A stretch of 64,000 nucleotides of DNA, taken from AC-32 sp963728765. Lineage in GTDB: Bacteria; Actinomycetota; Thermoleophilia; Gaiellales; Gaiellaceae. Positions 33,051 to 40,723 of the stretch are shown one piece after another. Positions within the stretch are counted from its first letter, which is position 1. Each line of letters opens with the position of its first letter. The translations under genes and the position numbers were made by a program. The stretch covers positions 310,001-374,000 of the forward strand of contig CAVSKX010000004.1 in NCBI GenBank assembly GCA_963728765.1, in the 5' to 3' direction. Below the pieces are notes generated by a model. The model was not told the DNA's origin. It was given only the letters and a program-made list of their open reading frames with translations, and made no database searches.

Positions 33051-34568
33051 TTGAAGACGACGAGGGCGTGGGGACTGCTGGCGTGTGCGTCTGCGACGCT
33101 GGCGTGTGCAGGAATCGCGAGCGCCGGCATCGACGTCGGCGTCACCGAGGACGCGGGGAAGGCCGGCAACGGCGCGGCGTTCTTCGCGACGCTGGGGGAC
33201 GTCGGCCTGAAAGTGAACCGCATCTCGATCAACTGGGACCCCGCGGCGCCGACGAAGATCGCGGGCCAGGCCGAGATCGTGAAGTGGCTGCCACAGGCGC
33301 AGGTCAGCGGGACGCGGATCATCTTCGCCGTCGCCCCGCACGATGCGAAGGATTTTCGGGACACACCCGACGCCACGACAAAGTTCGTCGCCTTTGTGCA
33401 GAGGGTCGCCCAGACCTTCCCGACCGTGAAGGACTACGTGATCGGCAACGAGCCGAACCAGCCCCACTTCTGGCTGCCGCAGTACTCGCCCGCAGGCAAG
33501 CCGCTCGCGGCGGCGCGTTACTTGCCGGCGCTGGCGGGCTCCTACGACGCGCTGAAGGCGCAGGACCCGACGATCAACGTGATCGGCGTCGGCCTCTCCC
33601 CGCGCGGCAACGATCTGTCGCAAGGGAAGAAAACCCGCTCTCGTTCGCCGGTCCGCTTCCTTGCCGACCTCGGCCGTTACTACAAGCTCAGCGGGCGCAA
33701 GACGCCGATCATGGACGAGCTCGCGTTCCATCCTTACCCGCAGCCGCAGCAGGGCGCGCCCAGCGTGGGCTACGCCTGGCCGACGGCGGGCCTGGCGAAC
33801 CTCAACCGGATCAAGCAGGCGGTCTGGGACGCGTTCAACGGCACCGCGCAGCCGACCTTCGCCGAGACCGGCAAGACGTTCACCCGGCCGCTGCGCTTCG
33901 ATCTCGACGAGGTCGGCTGGCAGGTCCAGATCCCGCCCGCGCTCGCGCCCATGTACCACGGCACCGAGACGCCGGGGCTCCGACTCGTCAGCGAGGCGAC
34001 GCAGGCGGACTATTACGCCGACACGATCACGAGGGTCGCCTGCGACCCGACCGTGCGGATGCTCAGCTTCTTCCACCTGATCGACGAGACCGACCTCGAT
34101 CGGTGGCAGAGCGGCCTCGAGCGCGCGGACGCCTCCAAGCGGCCTTCCTACGACCGCGTCAAGCAGACGCTCGCGCAGAGCCACGGCACCTGCCAGGGGC
34201 CGGCGGTCAGGTGGAAGCACGCGACCGGGGTCGTCTCGCCGGTTGTGGCCTGGGGCAACCTGCGCAAGCCGTTCCCGCGGAAGCAGAAGCGCCGGAGCTT
34301 CAAGGCCGGCGCCGCCGAGCAGGCCGACTTCCGGGCCGGGATCTTCAAGGCGGGACCGCGCAAGGCCGTCCTCGGCAAGCGGCTCGCGAGGGGGAGACCG
34401 AAGCCGCTGCTCTACGTCCAGGGTGTGATCAAGGCGCAGCGCCGTCTCGTCGTCTTCCGGGCTCGGAAGCTGAAGCCCGGCAGGTACGTCTTCGCGATCA
34501 GGATGACCGCCTCGATGAACCCCAAGCGCGCGACCGTCTTCGTCAGCCGCGCCTTCCGCGTCCGCTGA
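33051..34568 (+). CDS. secreted glycoside-hydrolase-like TIM-barrel protein
   Basis: 505 residues from TTG 33051, which has a strong AGGAGG site. A signal peptide (LLACASATLACAGIASA) is followed by a barrel domain: DYVIGNEPNQPHFW (general acid/base Glu, near residue 130), DELAFHPYP and RFDLDEVGWQ (candidate nucleophile Glu near 286). This is the clan GH-A pattern, with no family I can name. The C-terminal 120 residues are rich in Lys and Arg (RGRPKPLLYV, MTASMNPKRATVFV) and resemble a beta-sandwich. Its stop overlaps the next start (TGATG), tying it to peptidases. Confidence 0.75.
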   Translation: MKTTRAWGLLACASATLACAGIASAGIDVGVTEDAGKAGNGAAFFATLGDVGLKVNRISINWDPAAPTKIAGQAEIVKWLPQAQVSGTRIIFAVAPHDAKDFRDTPDATTKFVAFVQRVAQTFPTVKDYVIGNEPNQPHFWLPQYSPAGKPLAAARYLPALAGSYDALKAQDPTINVIGVGLSPRGNDLSQGKKTRSRSPVRFLADLGRYYKLSGRKTPIMDELAFHPYPQPQQGAPSVGYAWPTAGLANLNRIKQAVWDAFNGTAQPTFAETGKTFTRPLRFDLDEVGWQVQIPPALAPMYHGTETPGLRLVSEATQADYYADTITRVACDPTVRMLSFFHLIDETDLDRWQSGLERADASKRPSYDRVKQTLAQSHGTCQGPAVRWKHATGVVSPVVAWGNLRKPFPRKQKRRSFKAGAAEQADFRAGIFKAGPRKAVLGKRLARGRPKPLLYVQGVIKAQRRLVVFRARKLKPGRYVFAIRMTASMNPKRATVFVSRAFRVR

Positions 34569-35701
34569 TGAGAGACCAGCGACTCGGGCGGCTCGCCGAC
34601 CTGATCGTCGACTACTCGCTCAGCCTCGAGCCCGGAAAGGTGCTGCGCATCGACGCGCCGCCCGTGGCGTCTCCGCTCGCCGTCGAGCTCTACCGGGCCG
34701 CGCTCGCTGCGGACGCGCACCCGTACGTCCACGTCGAGCCCGAGCGCGTCCCCGAGCTGCTGCTCGAGGAGGGCAACGACGAGCAGCTGGACTTCGTCTC
34801 GCCGATCGCGAAGGCGGAGCTCGAGGAGGTCGACGCGATCGTCACCGTCTGGTGCCACTCGAACACGCGGGCGCTGAGCCGGGTCGATCCCGAGCGGCAC
34901 CAGCGGCTGATCGCGTCGTCGCAGCAGCTCGCGAAGCGCCGCTGGGAGCGGATGTCGAGCGGCGAGCTCGGGTGGTGCGGCACCCTCTTCCCGACGCAAG
35001 CCCACGCGCAGGACGCCGAGATGTCGCTCACCGAGTACGAGCGCTTCGTCTTCCGCGCGTGTCACGTCGAGGAGCCGGGCGACCCGGTCGCGCACTGGCG
35101 GAGCGTGCGCGAGGAGCTTTCTGCCCGCGCAGGCTCTCTCTCCGAGGCGCGCGAGCTACGCATCGTCGGCCCCGGCACGGACCTGAAGGTCGGCGTCGAG
35201 GGCAGGAAGTGGAAGCCCGCGGACGGCCGCTACAACGTGCCCGACGGCGAGGTCTACACGAGCCCGCTCGAAACCGTCACCGAGGGCGAGATCGCCTTCG
35301 CCTTCCCCGCGCTCTTCAACGGCCGCGAGGTCGACGGGATCAGGCTGCGCTTCCAGGGCGGCCGGGTCGTGGCCGCCGAGGCCGTCCGGGGCCGTGAGTA
35401 TCTCGACGCCATGCTGAGCCTGGACGAGGGCGCGAGCCGGCTCGGCGAGGTCGCGTTCGGGCTCAACTACGAAATCGACCGGTTCACCAACAACACGCTC
35501 TTCGACGAGAAGATCGGCGGCACGATTCACGTCGCGCTCGGCTCGTCGTTCGAGGACCTCGGCGGGCAAAACCGGTCGTGGCTGCACTGGGATCTCGTGT
35601 GCGACCTGCGCGCCGAGGGCGAGGTGTACGCGGACGGCGAGCTCGTCTGGCGGACCGGCCGGTTCCTCGAGCAGCCGCAGCCCGCGGTCGAGCATGTCTG
35701 A
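34568..35701 (+). CDS. M29 family metallo-aminopeptidase, first copy
   Basis: 377 residues of the AmpS/PepS/aminopeptidase T family, which removes N-terminal residues from peptides using two metal ions. Conserved parts are YNVPDGEVYTSPLE, GEVAFGLN (Glu ligand), LFDEKIGGTIHVALGSS, and the C-terminal SWLHWDLVCDLR (His and Asp ligands). ATG 34568 overlaps the preceding stop; the end overlaps the second M29 gene by 8 bases. Tandem copies suggest heterodimers or different substrate ranges. Confidence 0.93.
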   Translation: MRDQRLGRLADLIVDYSLSLEPGKVLRIDAPPVASPLAVELYRAALAADAHPYVHVEPERVPELLLEEGNDEQLDFVSPIAKAELEEVDAIVTVWCHSNTRALSRVDPERHQRLIASSQQLAKRRWERMSSGELGWCGTLFPTQAHAQDAEMSLTEYERFVFRACHVEEPGDPVAHWRSVREELSARAGSLSEARELRIVGPGTDLKVGVEGRKWKPADGRYNVPDGEVYTSPLETVTEGEIAFAFPALFNGREVDGIRLRFQGGRVVAAEAVRGREYLDAMLSLDEGASRLGEVAFGLNYEIDRFTNNTLFDEKIGGTIHVALGSSFEDLGGQNRSWLHWDLVCDLRAEGEVYADGELVWRTGRFLEQPQPAVEHV

Positions 35702-36794
35702 CCGCCTGCGGAGCCTGGCGGAGGTGCTCGTCGGCTACTCGGCCGGCGTCGAGCCCGGAGATCTCGTTGTCGTGCAGGGGCCGACGAACGTGGAGCCGCT
35801 CCTGGACGAGCTCTACGCGGCGGCGCTTCGCGCCGGCGGCATGCCGTCGATGCGGGCGACGCTGGAGGTCGACGACCTGCTGCTGTCGGAGGGCAGCGAC
35901 GAGCAGGCCTCGTGGGTCAGCCCCGCCGACCGCGAGGACGTCGAGCAGGCCGACGTCTGGATCGTGGTCGAGGCGCCGAGCAACACGAAGGCGTTGGCGG
36001 GCATCTCGCCCGTGCGCGAGGCGCTCCAGCAGCGCGCGCGGAAGGAGCTGCGGGAGCGGTACCTCGAGCGCGCGCTGCACGGCGAGCTGCGCTGGGTGCT
36101 GACGGCGTACCCGACGCAGGCCGCGGCCCAGGACGCCGAGATGTCGCTCGCGCAGTACGAGGAGTTCCTCTACGCCGGCGCCTTGCTCGACGACGGCGAC
36201 CCCGTCGCGCGCTGGCGCGCCTTCGCCGAGGAGATGCGGCGCGTCGCCGAGTTCCTGAACTCGAAGCAGGAGCTGCGGATCGTCGCGGAGGACACCGACC
36301 TCACGCTCGCCTTCGGCGGGCGCACGTGGATCCCCTCCGAGGGGCGCGAGAACTTCCCCGACGGCGAGGTCTTCACCGCGCCGCTCGAGACCGGCGTCGA
36401 CGGAGAGATCCGCTTCACCTATCCCGCCGTTTTCCGCGGCCGGCAGGTGGACGACCTGCGCCTGCGGTTCGAGGAGGGCGAGGTCGTCGAGGCGACAGCG
36501 GCGCGGGGGCAGGACTTCCTCGAGGAGATGATCGCGGTCGACGAGGGCGCGAAGCGTGTTGGCGAGCTGGCGTTCGGCCTCAACGACGCCATCCAGGTCT
36601 TCACGCGCAACATCCTCTTCGACGAGAAGATCGGCGGGACCGTGCACCTCGCGCTCGGCAGCGCCTACCCCGAGTGCGGCGGCACGAACCGCTCGGCACT
36701 CCACTGGGACATGATCTGCGACCTGCGCTCGGGCAGCGAGGTCTACGCGGACGGCGAGCTCGTCTACCGCGACGGGCGCTTCCTGGCCGTCTGA
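35694..36794 (+). CDS. M29 family metallo-aminopeptidase, second copy
   Basis: 366 residues, clearly paralogous to the preceding gene (PSEGRENFPDGEVFTAPLE, GELAFGLNDAIQ, IGGTVHLALGSAYPE, SALHWDMICDLR). All metal ligands seem intact. ATG 35694 lies inside the first copy. The stop overlaps the CTG start of the phosphodiesterase in CTGA. It is probably part of the same transcript as the epimerase and DUF1611 genes. Confidence 0.93.
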   Translation: MSDRLRSLAEVLVGYSAGVEPGDLVVVQGPTNVEPLLDELYAAALRAGGMPSMRATLEVDDLLLSEGSDEQASWVSPADREDVEQADVWIVVEAPSNTKALAGISPVREALQQRARKELRERYLERALHGELRWVLTAYPTQAAAQDAEMSLAQYEEFLYAGALLDDGDPVARWRAFAEEMRRVAEFLNSKQELRIVAEDTDLTLAFGGRTWIPSEGRENFPDGEVFTAPLETGVDGEIRFTYPAVFRGRQVDDLRLRFEEGEVVEATAARGQDFLEEMIAVDEGAKRVGELAFGLNDAIQVFTRNILFDEKIGGTVHLALGSAYPECGGTNRSALHWDMICDLRSGSEVYADGELVYRDGRFLAV

Positions 36795-37280
36795 GCCGCG
36801 TCGCGGTCATCGCCGACACCCACCTGCCGCGCGGGGCACGCCGGCTGCCCGAGGCGTGCGTGCGCGAGCTGGAGCGGGCCGACCTGATCCTGCATGGCGG
36901 CGACGTAGTCGCGGCCCCCGGTGCTGCGGGAGCTGGAGGCATTCGCGCCCGTCGAGGCCGTGTTCGGGAACATGGACGAGCCGGCGCTGCGGGAGGCGCT
37001 TCCGGAGCGGCGGGTGGTCTCGGTCGAAGGCGTGCGGATCGGGATGGTTCACATCCCGGGCGAGCGAGCGGGGAGGGAGGAGCGGCTGGTGTCGTGGTTC
37101 CCCGGCTGCGACGCGGTCGTCTACGGCCACACGCACGTGCCGCAGCTCGAGCGGCACCGCGGCGTCTGGATCCTGAACCCCGGCAGCCCGACCGAACGCC
37201 GCCGCGCTTCGCAGCACTCGCTGATCGTGCTCGACATCGCGGAAACCCGCTTGAACGCACGGGTGGTGACGATCGCTTGA
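36791..37280 (+). CDS. YfcE-like metallophosphodiesterase, frameshifted
   Basis: The first frame gives VAVIADTHLPRGARRLPEAC and ADLILHGGDVVA, with the metal motifs D-x-H and GGDVV. After a run of five C at 36915-36919 the protein continues in another frame: FAPVEAVFGNMDEPALRE, YGHTHVPQLE, ILNPGSPTERR. Removing one C gives one protein of about 162 residues, normal for YfcE. The only in-frame start is CTG 36791, overlapping the M29 stop as CTGA. The frameshift may be real or a homopolymer error. Confidence 0.78.
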
Positions 37281-37305
37281 CACGAACAGACGTTCGCTCT
37301 ATTAT
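37277..37305 (+). promoter_or_regulatory. sigma-70-type promoter of the LysM gene
   Basis: TTGACA (37277-37282), a 17-base spacer and TATTAT (37300-37305) form a near-consensus promoter. Transcription should begin around 37312-37313, giving a leader of 0-2 bases before ATG 37314, so the message is probably leaderless. Confidence 0.8.
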
Positions 37306-37320
37306 GCGAACACATGTTCG
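37283..37320 (+). promoter_or_regulatory. two LexA (SOS) boxes
   Basis: CGAACAGACGTTCG (37283-37296) fills the promoter spacer and CGAACACATGTTCG (37307-37320) covers the transcription start and start codon. Both fit the Gram-positive/actinobacterial LexA consensus CGAAC-N4-GTTCG. Such a double block predicts tight repression until DNA damage. Confidence 0.82.
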
Positions 37321-37562
37321 CCAAGGTACTTCTGATCGCAGCGCTGGCGCTGGTCGCGTGGGCGGCGCTGGCCCGGGCCTCGCACGGCGCGGGGCCGGAG
37401 CAGCGGTACACCGTCAAACCGGGGGACACGCTCTGGTCGATCGCGGTCGGGCACTACGCGGGCGACCCGCGTGACGCGATCTACCGCATCGACCGCCGCA
37501 ACCACCTCGGCGGGAGCCTGATCGTCCCCGGCCAGCGGCTCGTCCTGCCGGCGTCGCGGTAG
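37314..37562 (+). CDS. SOS-controlled single-TM LysM protein (YneA/ChiZ-like)
   Basis: 82 residues: one N-terminal membrane helix (VLLIAALALVAWAALA) and a C-terminal LysM domain (YTVKPGDTLWSIAVGHY and VPGQRLVLP), which binds peptidoglycan outside the membrane. The layout, size and LexA boxes match the SOS-induced division inhibitor YneA of Bacillus and the LysM protein encoded next to lexA in mycobacteria. I predict it delays septation after DNA damage. lexA itself is not adjacent here. Confidence 0.82.
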   Translation: MFAKVLLIAALALVAWAALARASHGAGPEQRYTVKPGDTLWSIAVGHYAGDPRDAIYRIDRRNHLGGSLIVPGQRLVLPASR

Positions 37563-37588
37563 CTCAGCGGGCAGACGACGCGGCCAGC

Positions 37589-38075
37589 CTAGAGCTTCGG
37601 CGGGCTCGGTTGCCAGTCCGGCGAGTACAGGCCGTCGTCGAGCACGTGCGCGATCTCCGTCTCCGTGCCGGTCGCGAGCTCGACGACGACGATCGAGCTC
37701 TTCTCCCAGCCCGACGTGCTGCGGTCGTAGGCGATTCGACGACCGTCCGGCGACCACGTGGGGCCCATGTCATCGACGGCGTTGTGCGTGATCTTCTGCA
37801 GCCCGCTGGCATCGGCGCTGACGACGTAGATGTCGTGGTCGCCGTCCAGGTCGCTCGTCCACCCGCGAGCGGGCGGAGCCGGATCGACAAGCCCTCTCCG
37901 ACCACGGCGATCCGGCGCCCGTCGGGCGACCAGGCCGGCATCGTGTCCAGGTCGGCCGCGGGCAGGCGGGCCTTGCCCGAGCCGTCGCCGCCGAACGAGT
38001 ACGCCTGGCAGGAGCCCTCGAGGTCGACGGCCGCGAACCGCTCGCCGTCCGGGGCACGCGAATGCCCTCCGCCCG
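37589..38075 (-). pseudogene. TolB/PD40 beta-propeller fragment with a frameshift
   Basis: One frame reads APDGERFAAVDLEGSCQAYS and PAWSPDGRRIAVVGEG; after about base 37860 the continuation (DIYVVSADASGLQKITHN, PTWSPDGRRIAYDRS, YSPDWQPSPPKL) lies in another frame and ends with TAG at 37589. These are WSPDG propeller repeats of TolB-like proteins. There is no signal peptide or N-terminal part, so this is a truncated and shifted remnant. Confidence 0.65.
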
Positions 38076-38153
38076 AGTCGCCTACAGCATCACTCGGACG
38101 ACGCCGCGGGGCCTCGTGGCGCGCGCAGAGCGTCGTTGCGGGAACCCTCAGGG

Positions 38154-38609
38154 CTACGAGGGCAGCGGCAGGGCGGCGGTGTAGACGCGCTCGCCTCGGA
38201 AGAGGCGCCGCTCGCGGTCCCACGGGAAGAAGATCGTCACCTGCCAGGCGAGGCGCTCGCCCGTTGGGGACACGCCGAGCCACTCGTTCTCGAACGTGCC
38301 GGTGACGTCGGCCTCCTCGCAGACGCCCTGGGGCCCGATGACGATGTTCGTCAGCTGGAAATCGATGTCCGGAAAGCCGCCGAGCAGCCCTGCGTAGAAG
38401 CGCGCCGCTCCCTCGTGGCCGACCCAGCGGTGCCCGGTCTGGACGAGCTCGTAGACGCAGTCCTCGGTCAGCGTCGAGAGCAGTCCGGAAAGGTCACGGT
38501 TGTCCTCGGCGATCGAGTGGCGCTTCCAGAGCTCGCGAATCGCCTCGTGCTCCTCCGGAACGGGCTCGCGCCGGATGAGCTCGCGGACGGCGTCGCGGGG
38601 GTCGGCCAT
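38154..38609 (-). CDS. SnoaL-like/NTF2-fold protein
   Basis: 151 residues with the SnoaL pattern: a helical start (AIRELWKRHSIAEDNRDLSG), LTEDCVYELVQTGHRWVGHE and FYAGLLGGFPDIDFQLTNIV. NTF2-fold members act as cyclases or hydrolases, or bind small molecules; no specific role can be given. ATG 38609 is divergent from the RNase Z gene with 25 bases between them. Confidence 0.85.
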   Translation of the reverse strand: MADPRDAVRELIRREPVPEEHEAIRELWKRHSIAEDNRDLSGLLSTLTEDCVYELVQTGHRWVGHEGAARFYAGLLGGFPDIDFQLTNIVIGPQGVCEEADVTGTFENEWLGVSPTGERLAWQVTIFFPWDRERRLFRGERVYTAALPLPS

Positions 38610-38634
38610 GACGAGGCAACCCTACAATCGGCCC

Positions 38635-39624
38635 GTGGACCTCGACCTCGTCTTCTTCGGCACCTCGGGCTCCGTCCCGACCGCCACGCGCGCGCCCTCG
38701 GCGCTGCTAGTTCGTCGTGGCGGCGAGCGCCTGCTCTTCGACTGCGGCGAGGGGACGCAGCGCCAGATGCTGCGCTCGTCGGTCGGCCTCGTCGAGCTGC
38801 GAGAGGTCTTCGTCTCCCACTTCCACGCCGACCACTACCTCGGCCTGCCGGGGATGCTGAAGACGTTCGCGCTGCGGGGTCGCGAGCTGCCGCTGACCGT
38901 TTACGGGCCGCCGGGCCTGCGCGAGCTCTTCGGCGCGCTCCGGCGGATCTTCGGGAAGCTGACGTACGGGCTGGAGCTCGTCGAGGTCGCTCCCGGCGAG
39001 CGGCTCGACCGCGGCGACTACGACCTCGTCACGTTCGCTGTCGCCCATCGAGTGCAGTCGCTCGGTTTCGCGCTGGTCGAGCGCGAGCGGCCGGGCCGCT
39101 TCGACGTCGACGCCGCGGATGCGCTCGGCGTGCCTTCGGGCCCGGAACGCGGCCTGCTGCAGGCCGGCGAGCCGGTGACGCTGGCGGACGGCCGCACGGT
39201 CACGCCCGACGAGGTGCTCGGCCCACCGCGTTCCGGCCGGAAAGTCGTGCTCAGCGGCGACACGGCGCCTTCGCCGACGGTGCTCGAGGCCGCGCGCGGG
39301 GCGGAGGTGCTCGTGCACGAGGCGACGTTTCTGGAGGAGGAGCGCGACCGCGCGCGGGAGACCGCGCACTCGACCGCGCTCGAGGCGGCGGAGCTCGCGC
39401 GGGAGGCCGAGGTCGGTCTGCTGGCGCTGACGCACCTCTCGAACCGCTACTTCGGCCCCGAAGCAGCCCGCGAGGCGCGTACGATCTTCCCCGACACCGT
39501 GGTGCCCAAGGACTTCGACGTGATCGACGTGCCGTTCCCGGAGCGGGGCTCGCCGTCCCTGACCAAGGGCGGCGTCGCCCACAAGCGCGACGTCCCCGAG
39601 CCGCAGCCCGAGGCCGTGTCGTGA
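38635..39624 (+). CDS. rnz: ribonuclease Z (tRNA 3'-processing metallo-beta-lactamase)
   Basis: 329 residues. The zinc motif SHFHADHYLGLPG lies near residue 62, GDTAPSP near 205, HEATF and LTHLSNRY near the C-terminus, as in RNase Z. It trims tRNA precursors downstream of the discriminator base, fitting the two tRNA genes here that lack an encoded CCA. GTG 38635 is the start (VDLDLVFFGTSGSVPT). Its stop overlaps the DUF2007 start in GTGA. Confidence 0.92.
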   Translation: MDLDLVFFGTSGSVPTATRAPSALLVRRGGERLLFDCGEGTQRQMLRSSVGLVELREVFVSHFHADHYLGLPGMLKTFALRGRELPLTVYGPPGLRELFGALRRIFGKLTYGLELVEVAPGERLDRGDYDLVTFAVAHRVQSLGFALVERERPGRFDVDAADALGVPSGPERGLLQAGEPVTLADGRTVTPDEVLGPPRSGRKVVLSGDTAPSPTVLEAARGAEVLVHEATFLEEERDRARETAHSTALEAAELAREAEVGLLALTHLSNRYFGPEAAREARTIFPDTVVPKDFDVIDVPFPERGSPSLTKGGVAHKRDVPEPQPEAVS

Positions 39625-39845
39625 GCGGTCTCGTGCAGGTCGCCCTGGCCGAGAGCGTCGCGGAGGCCGAGGAGATCCAGGAGATCCTCCGCTCGGCGGG
39701 CATCGAGGCGGAGCTCGAGACGGCGGTCGAGCACCACCCGCGCGCGGTCGAGGACGCGCCGCAGAAAGTGCTTGTCCCGGAGTCCGAGCTCGACGCAGCC
39801 CGCGACGCCATCGAGTCGCTGACCGAGCCTGACGAGCTCGCCTGA
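39621..39845 (+). CDS. DUF2007-type putative signal-transducing protein
   Basis: 74 residues: GLVQVALAESVAEAEEIQEI, then LRSAGIEAELET and a C-terminal VLVPESELDAARDAIESL. This is the small DUF2007 fold, annotated elsewhere as a signal-transducing protein without firm function. It is overlapped by RNase Z upstream (GTGA) and the methyltransferase downstream (CTGA), so the three genes are translationally coupled. Confidence 0.8.
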   Translation: MSGLVQVALAESVAEAEEIQEILRSAGIEAELETAVEHHPRAVEDAPQKVLVPESELDAARDAIESLTEPDELA

Positions 39846-40576
39846 GCTCGAAACCAGATTTCTCGGCGCGAGCGGCCGTCTACGACCGCCTGCGGCCGTA
39901 CGACGAAAATTGGCGCGAAGTCGCCGAGACGCTGATCCGTGAAGCGGACCTCGCCGGCCGGCGCGTGCTCGACATCGGCTGCGGGACGGGGCGCTTCCTC
40001 GCCCGGCTCGCCGAGATCGCGAAGGCCTGGGGAGTCGACGCGTCGCCCGAGATGCTCGAGGTAGCGCGCACCCGTGCCGGCGGCGCAGGCCTCAAGCTCG
40101 GCTCGGCGGAGGAGCTGCCCTTCAAGGACGGCTGGTTCGAGCGGGCGACGATGTGGCTCGTCGCGCACCTCGTCGACCGGCCGCGCGCGTTCGCCGATGC
40201 GCACCGCGTGCTCGCCGGCGACGGTCGCTTCGCCGTGGCGACCTTCGACCCGTCGTACTTCGACGAGTTCTGGCTGAACGAGCTCTTCCCGTCGATGGAG
40301 GCGGTCGACCGCGAGCGCTTCCCGACGGCGTCCGAGCTCGAGGCCGAGCTGCGCGACGTCGGCTTCGACGTGCGCCTGCTCCGGCTCTCGCAGCGCGGCT
40401 CGCTCGCCCGCGCCGACGCGCTCGAGCGAATCCGCGGGAAGCACATCTCGACCTTCGACCTGATCTCCGGCGAGGAGTACGAAGCGGGCCTCGCCCACGC
40501 CGAGCGCGAGCTTCCGGACCGCGTCGACTACCGCGTCGAGTGGCTCGTCGCGGTTGCCGTCCGTGCCGCCCTGTAG
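39842..40576 (+). CDS. SAM-dependent methyltransferase (class I)
   Basis: 244 residues. The SAM motif RRVLDIGCGTGRFLARL is near residue 40, followed by GVDASPEMLEVAR and FERATMWLVAHLVDRP. The substrate is unknown. The first usual start is GTG 39965, but that removes the N-terminal helix (ARAAVYDRLRPYDENWREVA) that belongs to the family. In the full frame the only candidate is CTG 39842, overlapping the DUF2007 stop as CTGA. Confidence 0.85.
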   Translation: MSSKPDFSARAAVYDRLRPYDENWREVAETLIREADLAGRRVLDIGCGTGRFLARLAEIAKAWGVDASPEMLEVARTRAGGAGLKLGSAEELPFKDGWFERATMWLVAHLVDRPRAFADAHRVLAGDGRFAVATFDPSYFDEFWLNELFPSMEAVDRERFPTASELEAELRDVGFDVRLLRLSQRGSLARADALERIRGKHISTFDLISGEEYEAGLAHAERELPDRVDYRVEWLVAVAVRAAL

Positions 40577-40599
40577 GCTCCCGCACCGACACGTACCCC

Positions 40600-40630
40600 T
40601 TTAACCCGGTCCCGTGAGGCCGGAAAGGAG
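40600..40630 (+). promoter_or_regulatory. PyrR-binding RNA element in the pyr leader
   Basis: CCGGTCCCGTGAGGCCGG (40606-40623) followed by AAAGGAG matches the PyrR recognition hairpin (loop UCCxGUGAGGC) known from Firmicute and actinobacterial pyr leaders. The AAGGAG also serves as the ribosome site for GTG 40637, so PyrR-UMP binding would block translation initiation. Confidence 0.85.
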
Positions 40631-40636
40631 TCGAAG

Positions 40637-40723
40637 GTGAATCACGCCCTGAACGGCCCCCAAGGCGTCGCTTGCGACGCCGACCATGAGAGGGCACGGC
40701 GGCTTTGCCGGCGGGCCCGTTGA
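40637..40723 (+). CDS. possible pyr leader peptide, 28 codons
   Basis: GTG 40637 lies 7 bases after the AAGGAG of the PyrR element. The short frame (NHALNGPQGVACD, then DHERARRLCRRAR) ends with TGA at 40721-40723, overlapping TTG 40720 of pyrR as TTGA. Its middle contains the hairpin GGCGTCGC-TT-GCGACGCC. I propose that translation of the leader feeds ribosomes to pyrR; it is inferred from signals only. Confidence 0.5.
   Translation: MNHALNGPQGVACDADHERARRLCRRAR
40662..40690. repeat. intergenic hairpin element, copy 2
   Basis: AAGGCGTCGCTTGCGACGCC followed by GACCATGAG. The 8-bp stem 40664-40671/40674-40681 encloses TT. The sequence matches the element at 30724-30752 across almost 30 bases, including the CGACCAT-GAG tail, although the downstream genes are unrelated. 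Confidence 0.65.
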
